From UBA2965 sp036526135 (lineage in GTDB: Bacteria; Pseudomonadota; Gammaproteobacteria; Pseudomonadales; Azotimanducaceae): a stretch of 64,000 bases of DNA. Made by a program: the position numbers and the translations under genes. This document shows positions 58,056 through 64,000 of the stretch, piece by piece (positions within the stretch are counted from its first letter, which is position 1; every line of letters begins with the position of its first letter). Below the pieces are notes generated by a model that ran no database searches, was not told the DNA's origin, and was given only the letters and a program-made list of their open reading frames with translations. Location: assembly GCA_036526135.1 (NCBI GenBank), contig DATCZA010000013.1, positions 1-64,000 on the forward strand, in the 5' to 3' direction.

Positions 58056-59333
58056 TCATGCCGATGCGCGTGCAGGCGGGCTGGGAGGCGTGGCGGCAAA
58101 GAAGCACAGCGAACCCATGAACGACAGGCTGGCCAGCAGGGTGAACCCGCTGTGATAGTCGCCGGAAACGTCGGCCATGATGCCCGCGATGATCGGCCCG
58201 CCCGACATTCCCAGCATCACGATCAGAGACGAGAAGCCCATGATGGTGCCGAAAGAGGTGGGACCGAAATAATCGGCCCGCAGCGAGACCATGAGGGGCC
58301 CTCGGGTGCCCCAGGCAAGGCCGTGGAGCAGCGTGAACGCCAGCACGCCCACTATGGAGTCCGCGTAGGTGACGAGCAGGAGCCCGCCGGCATGAGCGAA
58401 CATGCAGACCCCACAGATCAGGCGCTTGTTGAACAGATCGCCGAGATAGCCGCCGGAGAGCTGACCGAGAAGCTGAAAGGCGGTGAGCACGGCTACCACC
58501 ATGCCCGCGGAGGACAGCGAGTAGCCCATGCCCTCGGTCAGATGAGGCACCAGGTGAACCATCATGGCCGAGACCGTGAGCAGGGCCAGCGCGTGACCGA
58601 AGGAGATCAGCCAGAACGAGCGCGTCCGCATGGCTTGTCTGGCCGTGAAGTCGCCGCCCAGGGAGAAGCGTCCCTCCGGACCGCCGCCGGAGGCCGCGTG
58701 CCCGTCTGCCAGCTCCCCCTGAGCCTCCGGTCGATGGCGCACCACCTGTACCAGAGGAAGGCCGACGACGAGCACCAGCAGGCCGGACACCACGGCGGTG
58801 GCGCGCCAGCCGAACGCCTCCAGCGCCCAGATGATCAGCGGCACCGAGAGCCCGCCGAGGGAGAAGCCGAGCTGGGATACCGCGATGGCCTTCGACCGGT
58901 GGCGACTGAACCAGTTGACGATGGCCACCATCAACGTGGCGAAACCTCCCAGGCTCGCGCCGAGCGCGATGAGCGCGAACGTCAGATAGAAGGTCAGCAG
59001 GGACTCCACCTGGCCGAACAGGATGAACCCGACCCCGAAGAGCACCGTGCCGATGGTGAGGATCGCGCGGGGACCGAATCGGTCCACCAGCCAGCCCTGG
59101 AGCGGTCCGAGGATGCCGCTCTCGATCCGGGTCAGGGCAAACGCCCCCGCAACCATGGCTTTGCTCCACCCGAAATCCTGCTGAAGGAGCACCATGTAAG
59201 CCCCGTAGGACTGCATCCAAAGCACGGCGGCCAGCCATTGGACACCGCTGCTGGCCAGCACGATCCACCAGCCATAGAAAACCTGTCCCTGAGGCCGCAC
59301 GATGCGGTCAAGTTCCTGCCAGACGCCTGCCAT
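58056..59333 (-). CDS. MFS transporter
   Basis: A 425-residue transporter with twelve predicted helices in two halves, separated by a hydrophilic loop at about 200-235. The MFS motif A is visible after helix 2 (GWLVDRFGPRAILTIG). Its counterpart in the second half is GGYLGDLFNKRLICGV. The overall pattern is that of the oxalate-formate/monocarboxylate antiporter group. It likely moves a carboxylate or related small molecule; direction and substrate unknown. ATG 59333 lies 70 bases downstream of the PCMT gene stop on the same strand. Confidence 0.88.
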   Translation of the reverse strand: MAGVWQELDRIVRPQGQVFYGWWIVLASSGVQWLAAVLWMQSYGAYMVLLQQDFGWSKAMVAGAFALTRIESGILGPLQGWLVDRFGPRAILTIGTVLFGVGFILFGQVESLLTFYLTFALIALGASLGGFATLMVAIVNWFSRHRSKAIAVSQLGFSLGGLSVPLIIWALEAFGWRATAVVSGLLVLVVGLPLVQVVRHRPEAQGELADGHAASGGGPEGRFSLGGDFTARQAMRTRSFWLISFGHALALLTVSAMMVHLVPHLTEGMGYSLSSAGMVVAVLTAFQLLGQLSGGYLGDLFNKRLICGVCMFAHAGGLLLVTYADSIVGVLAFTLLHGLAWGTRGPLMVSLRADYFGPTSFGTIMGFSSLIVMLGMSGGPIIAGIMADVSGDYHSGFTLLASLSFMGSLCFFAATPPSPPARASA

Positions 59334-59403
59334 GGGAAAAGATGATACGCCATTGGTCGGCCATCCATGACGTCGCAGGAAGCTAAGGTTGCGCGGACCC
59401 CTC

Positions 59404-60078
59404 CTAGGTCGCTTTCACGAGCGGCACGAATGCCACCGGCAGGACGTCCTCCGTGTGGACGTCGCCGTCGGGATCGCGGGTAATCCGCCTGAGCATCTGG
59501 TTGAACCCGGCGTCCACCGGAATCACGAGGGCCGCGCCGGGCTTGAGCTGATCGATCAATGCCGGCGGAACTTCCGGAGCACCGGCGGTCACCACGATGC
59601 CGTCGTAGGGCGCGTGGTCCGGCCAGCCCAGATTGCCATCGCCCTCCCGGGTGACCACGTTGTCGTATCCCAGCCGGGCCAGCCGCTCGGCGGCGCTGGC
59701 GGCGAGCTGGGGAACCACCTCCAGGGAGTAGACGCGGCTGACCAGGGTGCTCAGCACCGCCGCCTGGTATCCGCTCCCCGTGCCGACTTCCAGCATCACG
59801 TCGCCGGGCTCCGGATCCAGCAGATCGGTCATGAGGGCGACGACGTATGGCTGCGAGATCGTCTGGAAGTGTCCGATGGGCAGCGGCACGTTGGCGTAGG
59901 CGGCGTAGGCTTCCTCCGGAGGCACGAACTCTTCCCGCGGCACGGCACGCATGGCTTCGAGCACGGCGGGTCGCAGCTTCGAGCGGCCCGTGTAATCGGC
60001 GGTATCCGCCACTTCACTCTCGATCAGCGCAACGAGCGCGTCGCGCTCGTCCCCACGTTCGGAAGATCCCCCTGCCAT
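59404..60078 (-). CDS. pcm: Protein-L-isoaspartate O-methyltransferase
   Basis: A 224-residue PCMT family enzyme. The signature GHFQTISQPYVVALMTDLL precedes motif I VGTGSGYQAAVLS. The later segment is DGIVVTAGAPEVPPALIDQL. PCMT repairs isoaspartyl residues in damaged proteins by SAM-dependent methylation. The usual neighbours surE and nlpD are not here, so this may be a second copy. The start at 60078 gives an N-terminal segment of about 25 polar residues before the fold, longer than E. coli Pcm. Confidence 0.87.
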   Translation of the reverse strand: MAGGSSERGDERDALVALIESEVADTADYTGRSKLRPAVLEAMRAVPREEFVPPEEAYAAYANVPLPIGHFQTISQPYVVALMTDLLDPEPGDVMLEVGTGSGYQAAVLSTLVSRVYSLEVVPQLAASAAERLARLGYDNVVTREGDGNLGWPDHAPYDGIVVTAGAPEVPPALIDQLKPGAALVIPVDAGFNQMLRRITRDPDGDVHTEDVLPVAFVPLVKAT

Positions 60079-60269
60079 CGCTTCTGATCACCCCGCCGGC
60101 ATCGCCCTTGCCTCGAGTTTACCCGAGCCCGCGCACCGGGCCATTGAGGGACTCCGAAAAAAGGCGGGCATCCCTGGGCAGGGTGACCGGGCGGCGGCGT
60201 GCTTCTAGAATCTCTCTTCGCCGTGCGGTTTAGCCCCGCACCCACCGGAAACACACTGACGAAATAGAC

Positions 60270-61097
60270 ATGCCAAAAGACAACGCCGATCAGATCGAAT
60301 TCTGGAACGGGCCCACAGCCAGCAACTGGGTGGCCGCAGAGGAACGCATGGACGAGCTGCTGGCCCCCATTACCACCGCCATACTCCAGGCCGCGGCCGT
60401 GAGCCCCGGCGAGGCCGTCCTGGACGTCGGGTGCGGTTGCGGCGCCACGTCGAGGGCCATGGCAGCGGTCGGAGCTCGGGTGACCGGTGTGGACGTATCC
60501 GCGCCCATGCTCGCCCGGGCACGACAACGCGCCGACGACGAGTCCTTGAGCTTCATCGAAGCGGATGCCCAGAGCCACCCCTTCGATCCCGGTTTCGATC
60601 TCCTGTTCTCCCGGTTCGGGGTGATGTTCTTCGCCGATCCGGTAGCGGCTTTCGCCAACCTGCGGGGCGCGCTGAACCCCGGGGGGCGCCTGTGTTTCAT
60701 CTGCTGGCGGGCCCCTGCGGAGAATCCCTGGCTGAGCATCGGCATGGCCGCCGCGCAGCCCTTCCTGCCGCCGGCGGAGACGCCCGACCCCCGAGCGCCG
60801 GGGCCGTTTGCCTTCGCCGATCCGGATTATCTGGCTTCGGTGCTGGCCGATGCCGGGTTCGAAGACGTGGCCATCACACCCCACAATCCCGAGATGCGCC
60901 TGGGTGCAGACCTGACAGAGGCCATGGAGTTCGTGACAGGGGTCGGACCGTTGAGCAACGTCCTCAAGGAGCTGGCTGCGGATCTGCGGGAGGCCGCGCT
61001 GGCCGCCGTGCGGGAGGCTTTGGCGCCCTTCGCCGGCCCCTCAGGCGTCCTGCTGGGGGGCGCGTGCTGGATCGCCCAAGGGCGTCGGGGCGCCTGA
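60270..61097 (+). CDS. Class I SAM-dependent methyltransferase
   Basis: A 275-residue methyltransferase. It opens with IEFWNGPTASNWVAAEERMD, a typical N-terminus of this environmental Methyltransf_25-like group. Motif I VLDVGCGCGATSRAMA, the acidic VTGVDVS, and FDLLFSRFGVMFFADPVAAF follow. The substrate is unknown. The ribosome site before ATG 60270 is weak. It is divergent from the pcm gene (191 bases between, nothing else seen there) and converges on threonine synthase across a strong hairpin. Confidence 0.85.
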   Translation: MPKDNADQIEFWNGPTASNWVAAEERMDELLAPITTAILQAAAVSPGEAVLDVGCGCGATSRAMAAVGARVTGVDVSAPMLARARQRADDESLSFIEADAQSHPFDPGFDLLFSRFGVMFFADPVAAFANLRGALNPGGRLCFICWRAPAENPWLSIGMAAAQPFLPPAETPDPRAPGPFAFADPDYLASVLADAGFEDVAITPHNPEMRLGADLTEAMEFVTGVGPLSNVLKELAADLREAALAAVREALAPFAGPSGVLLGGACWIAQGRRGA

Positions 61098-61098
61098 A

Positions 61099-61119
61099 CG
61101 GCGGGCGGGTCGCCCGCCG
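61099..61119. terminator. 9-bp perfect GC hairpin between convergent genes
   Basis: CGGCGGGCG (61099-61107) pairs with CGCCCGCCG (61111-61119) around GGT, 2 bases after the methyltransferase stop and 3 before the threonine synthase stop. Its symmetric position suggests a shared bidirectional terminator or pause element, though there is no U-tract. Confidence 0.45.
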
Positions 61120-61122
61120 GGA

Positions 61123-62313
61123 TCAGCCGATGAGGTCGTCGAGCCTGGTGAAGGTCCGGCTCTCGTCGGGCATGGGATACTTCAGCCCCGTGGCGCAGTT
61201 GAAGAGAACGACCTCGTCCTCGGCGCCGACCAGGCCCGCCTCCAGGGCCTGGCGCCAGGCGACGTAGGTTGCAGCGCCCTCGGGGCAGAGCAGCAGACCC
61301 TCCTGCGCCGCAATGCGCCGCTGGGCAGCGAGGAGGTCTGCATCGCTCACCGCCAGGGCAGCGCCCCCGGACTCGCGCACGGCGCGCAGAATGAGAAAGT
61401 CGCCCACGGCGGCGGGCACCCGGATACCGGCTGCCGCCGTGTGCGCGTTCTCCCACAGCTCGGCATGCTCGTCGCCGCGCTCGAACGCGCGAACGATGGG
61501 GGCACAGCCTTCGGCCTGCACGGCAAACATCTGCGGTCGCTCCGGCCCGATCCAGCCAATAGCCTCGAGCTCGGCGAACGCTTTCCACATGCCGATCAGA
61601 CCGGTTCCACCGCCGGTCGGGTAGAAGATGGCCTTGGGCAGGCGCCAGCCGAGCTGCTCGGCGAGCTCTATGCCCATCGTCTTCTTACCCTCGATCCGGT
61701 AGGGCTCTTTCAGGGTGGAAAGATCGAACCAACCGGTACGTCCGGCCGCCTCGCCCACGATGCGCCCGCAGTCGTTGATGAGCCCGTCCACGCGCCATAC
61801 CTCCGCGCCCTGCATCGCGATCTCGCGCACGTTGATCTCCGGGGTATCCGAGGGACACAGCACGGTGGCCCGGAGGCCGGCCCTCGCCGCATAGGCCGCA
61901 AGTGCCGCCCCGGCGTTACCGTTGGTGGGCATGGCCAGGTGGGAAAGACCCAGCTCCCTGGCCATGGCCACGGCCAGAGCGAGGCCTCTTGCCTTGAACG
62001 AACCGGTGGGCAGTCGGCCCTCATCCTTGACCCAGACGCTGCCGCCGGCAGGGCCGGCAATCGGGATCATGGGGGTGACGACTTCTCCCAGGGAGACCAC
62101 GTTCTCCGTGCGACGCACGGGCAGAAACTCCCGGTAACGCCAGAAGCCGCCCTGGCGGCCGGCGATGTCCGCCTTGCCCACCGCTCTCGAAAGACCCGTC
62201 AGGTCGTATCTGACGAGCAGCGGTCGCCCCGCAGCAGAGAGGCCGTGGACCTGATCGGCCGGGTAGTGCTCCCCGGTAAGCGAGCACTCGAGATGGGTAA
62301 CGAAGGTCTGCAA
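61123..62313 (-). CDS. Threonine synthase-like PLP enzyme
   Basis: A 396-residue fold-type II PLP enzyme. The N-terminal segment FVTHLECSLTGE is the short Cys-containing start typical of archaeal-type threonine synthases. The PLP lysine is in TGSFKARGLA, then MPTNGNAGAALAAYAARAGL, and the phosphate loop YPTGGGTGLIG. It converts O-phosphohomoserine to threonine, or acts as a related beta-replacing enzyme. No in-frame ATG precedes the conserved start, so TTG at 62313 is used; no clear ribosome site is visible. Confidence 0.85.
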   Translation of the reverse strand: MQTFVTHLECSLTGEHYPADQVHGLSAAGRPLLVRYDLTGLSRAVGKADIAGRQGGFWRYREFLPVRRTENVVSLGEVVTPMIPIAGPAGGSVWVKDEGRLPTGSFKARGLALAVAMARELGLSHLAMPTNGNAGAALAAYAARAGLRATVLCPSDTPEINVREIAMQGAEVWRVDGLINDCGRIVGEAAGRTGWFDLSTLKEPYRIEGKKTMGIELAEQLGWRLPKAIFYPTGGGTGLIGMWKAFAELEAIGWIGPERPQMFAVQAEGCAPIVRAFERGDEHAELWENAHTAAAGIRVPAAVGDFLILRAVRESGGAALAVSDADLLAAQRRIAAQEGLLLCPEGAATYVAWRQALEAGLVGAEDEVVLFNCATGLKYPMPDESRTFTRLDDLIG

Positions 62314-62366
62314 AGCGGTTTAGGACTGGGGTTGGGCGAGCCCGCTCTCGCAGCCAGGCTCGCCGG

Positions 62367-62705
62367 CTATTTCGGCCGCCAGCTCTGACCTTCGAGCTTG
62401 ACGTAGTGACCGGGGGCGGTGCGCTGAATGGCCTTCTGGCCGGCAAGCAGCTCCACGTCCTTGACGTCGATGCCGTTGGTTTGAGCGATGCGCTGATACT
62501 CCGCGCGCCGCTTGGCATTGACATCGGAGACGAGGGCCCTGACTTCAGGCGTGGCGGACGAGACGATACCCAGGTAACCGTCGTGCTGCTCTCCGACCAG
62601 ACCCTGTGCTTTTGCCGCATCCAGGCCCATGGCCGCAACGGCCACTGCCGAGAAGACCAGCGCGAGCATGAAAACGATTTGCCGAAAGATTGGTTTCATA
62701 TTCAT
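62367..62705 (-). CDS. ydbL: YdbL family exported protein (DUF1318)
   Basis: A 112-residue protein with a signal peptide (residues 8-25, hydrophobic QIVFMLALVFSAVAVAA). The mature part LDAAKAQGLVGEQHDGYLGI and RAEYQRIAQTNGIDVKDVELLAGQK is characteristic of YdbL. ATG 62705 follows AAGG by about 7 bases and lies 9 bases after the YnbE stop. In E. coli the order is ydbH-ynbE-ydbL, and YdbL modulates the YdbH-YnbE lipid-transport bridge. The same order is kept here. Confidence 0.88.
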   Translation of the reverse strand: MNMKPIFRQIVFMLALVFSAVAVAAMGLDAAKAQGLVGEQHDGYLGIVSSATPEVRALVSDVNAKRRAEYQRIAQTNGIDVKDVELLAGQKAIQRTAPGHYVKLEGQSWRPK

Positions 62706-62714
62706 CGCGTCGCC

Positions 62715-62972
62715 TTAAAAGAGATCACTGTCTTCGCCGAACAGGTCATTCAGCTCTTTGTCCACTCTCACGAGAATCTCGTGCTTGATGTTGACGTTAA
62801 GGTTGATGGTGATGGGCTCATCCGTTGCGACCTTCACCGTCGGGGTGCATCCCGCAGCGGCGAGAACGGCGAGAGCAAGGGCGAGCGCGAGCAGCATCCC
62901 TGAGGCGGCCGTACGCGGCCTGACCGGTGGGATCCGGCGGCAGGAAACCGGCAATTCGAACGAGTTACTCAT
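62715..62972 (-). CDS. ynbE: YnbE-like lipoprotein
   Basis: Up to 85 residues if started at 62972; the conserved part is the last 45. A lipobox follows a hydrophobic stretch (LALAVLAAAGC). The mature protein then includes VKVATDEPITINLNVNIKHE and ends VDKELNDLFGEDSDLF, matching YnbE. YnbE is an outer-membrane lipoprotein that pairs with YdbH by beta-strand stacking to complete an intermembrane phospholipid bridge. The start is uncertain: ATG 62897 gives a signal without the usual positive residues, ATG 62972 an unusually long one. Confidence 0.85.
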   Translation of the reverse strand: MSNSFELPVSCRRIPPVRPRTAASGMLLALALALAVLAAAGCTPTVKVATDEPITINLNVNIKHEILVRVDKELNDLFGEDSDLF

Positions 62973-63041
62973 CATCAAAGAGTACCTGGCGCACTGTGAA
63001 CCGGAGCTGAACATTACCCAGCGCCGACACCCCCCGCAAGC

Positions 63042-64000
63042 TCACCTTTGCAGAACCTCTTCCAGGCGTCGCTGGAACTCTTCGGAAATGCGCAGGGATT
63101 TGAGCAGGGCCGGAATGTTCTCCGAGATGTTCAGGTTGTAGTGATAGGGCCGCTCGAATTCCGGACTGCGCCCTTCCAACCGAACCCCGAGCAGGAGGTC
63201 GCCGCTCGGCTGGAGATCGACATGCGCATCGAGCACCTCGAATCGGAAATCCACCAGCGGCGCGAGAGCGAACCCGCCGACCTGCTGGCCGAGCGCTTCG
63301 GCCGCCTTCCCCGCATCCGGATAGCGCAGAACGCCCCCGGGCGCCCGAGCGAGGAAACGTCCGTTCGTGATCCTGGTGCCGCCCTCGAGGAGCTCGACAG
63401 GCAGCTCGCCATCGAGAATGCCCGATCCGGTCACCGACTCTCCTTCCAGAGCCAGCACGTCGGCTAGCTCGATCCCGGTTGCGATCACCAGAAAAGCGGC
63501 GGTGGCGTCGTTCATGTCGTAGGCCAGTCGGTCGATGAAGAGCTCCCCGCCAAGCGCTCTGCCCCGAACCGCGCTGAGCAGCGCCGTAGCCGGCGTCAGC
63601 TCCGCAGCAAACCGCAGATCACGCAGAGGAAAGCCGGGGTCTGCAACCGCCACGCTCAGCGTATCGGCCGTAGCCTGCCAGCCGTCTTCGCGCAGCTTCA
63701 CCCGGGCCTCACCGGCAATGCCTGCCGCCACCACTTCGCCGTAGTGGGATTGAACGCCTTCGAGGGTCACGACCACGTCGCCCGACAGCGCCCCGTCACC
63801 GAGGGTCAGGCTGCCCGTCACTGCGACGTTTCCCGCGTCGACGTCGTAAGGCTGATCCCAGCCAGCAAGGAACGTGGCCAGCAGCGGCGCTCTCAGCCGC
63901 TGGCGAGCCGATAGCTCGACGACCATGGTCGACGACTCGGCGTCCGCACGAATCTGCCCAGAGGCGGAGAGCTGGAGGGCGGGGACCGTTGCCGCAAACG
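63042..64000 (-). CDS. ydbH: YdbH-like intermembrane phospholipid transport protein, C-terminal part (start beyond window)
   Basis: The frame is open from the window end (64000) to the stop at 63042-63044, about 319 residues. It shows strand-rich AsmA-like repeats (GSLTLGDGALSGDVVVTLEG), the domain segment RALGGELFIDRLAYDMNDATAAF with TGSGILDGELPVELLEGGT, and the family C-terminus DLLLGVRLEGRSPEFERPYH. This is the YdbH C-terminal domain. With the following ynbE and ydbL genes it forms the known YdbH-YnbE bridge that moves phospholipid to the outer membrane. The in-frame ATG at 63926 is internal, not the start. Confidence 0.85.
   Translation of the reverse strand, partial: FAATVPALQLSASGQIRADAESSTMVVELSARQRLRAPLLATFLAGWDQPYDVDAGNVAVTGSLTLGDGALSGDVVVTLEGVQSHYGEVVAAGIAGEARVKLREDGWQATADTLSVAVADPGFPLRDLRFAAELTPATALLSAVRGRALGGELFIDRLAYDMNDATAAFLVIATGIELADVLALEGESVTGSGILDGELPVELLEGGTRITNGRFLARAPGGVLRYPDAGKAAEALGQQVGGFALAPLVDFRFEVLDAHVDLQPSGDLLLGVRLEGRSPEFERPYHYNLNISENIPALLKSLRISEEFQRRLEEVLQR

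Noticed and set aside
1..64000. Mobile elements, CRISPR arrays, tRNA or rRNA genes
   Set aside because: I found no transposase or integrase, no spaced direct repeats beyond the 15-bp tandem copies, and no tRNA-like or rRNA segments.

Overview
The window is GC-rich, densely packed chromosomal DNA from what looks like a gammaproteobacterium with a catabolic lifestyle. The taxonomic hint is the ydbH-ynbE-ydbL trio at the right end, together with a PrlC-type M3 peptidase, a PsrA-like TetR regulator and many tightly overlapping short operons. Many starts are GTG or TTG. The gene set (three Baeyer-Villiger-type flavoprotein monooxygenases, a Rieske oxygenase, short-chain and medium-chain dehydrogenases, acyl-CoA enzymes, VOC, SRPBCC, cupin, DUF1214, DUF3604 and sulfotransferase proteins) resembles environmental bacteria that degrade steroids, terpenoids, alicyclic ketones or aromatics. 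I cannot name the species. I saw no rRNA, tRNA, CRISPR array, insertion sequence or prophage.

Layout. 1-9 kb: end of a Rieske oxygenase alpha subunit, a DUF3604/SRPBCC pair, a monooxygenase (BVMO1), and a five-gene minus-strand operon (VOC, SRPBCC, DUF1214, sulfotransferase, SDR). 9-14.8 kb: a PsrA-like TetR regulator, its likely operator, and an RND efflux pump. 14.8-23 kb: small membrane proteins, GST, F420/LLM oxidoreductase, DUF456, a methyltransferase with an upstream 58-residue gene, a PQQ quinohemoprotein alcohol dehydrogenase, and a TolQ/ExbD-like three-gene membrane operon. 23-30 kb: BVMO2 plus SDR, then an EthR-like repressor operon facing BVMO3 across a region with two copies of the same inverted repeat. 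30-36 kb: an operon of CoA ligase, acyl-CoA dehydrogenase, an alpha/beta hydrolase with an internal deletion, and a NicX-like ring-cleavage dioxygenase; then a VOC gene with an internal deletion, a cupin, and a FrnE/DsbA-like oxidoreductase whose first active-site cysteine codon is TGA. 36-50 kb: AsmA, MDR and EamA genes, a DUF2235 hydrolase, enoyl-CoA hydratase, a CNNM/CBS protein, a four-gene dehydrogenase/AKR/VOC operon, an orphan Nif11-type peptide, an EthD-like protein and two hydrolases. 50-64 kb: M3 peptidase, NYN-LOTUS protein, coiled-coil membrane protein, VOC, exported cyclase, DUF2461, MFS, PCMT, methyltransferase, threonine synthase and ydbL-ynbE-ydbH.

The most striking observation is the predicted selenoprotein at 35284-35904 (minus). 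An in-frame TGA replaces the first Cys of the CxxC redox motif. The same frame is thioredoxin-fold/FrnE-like on both sides, and a 7-bp stem with a G-containing 5-nt loop begins 13 nt after the TGA, as expected for a bacterial SECIS element. The second is an EthR/EthA-like module: a TetR repressor divergent from a Baeyer-Villiger monooxygenase, with two ATTGAC-N5-GTCAAT boxes 31 bp apart, one overlapping a near-consensus promoter. The third is a pair of genes about 1.2 kb apart (32685-33260 and 34434-34679), each with an in-frame internal deletion that removes the catalytic core.
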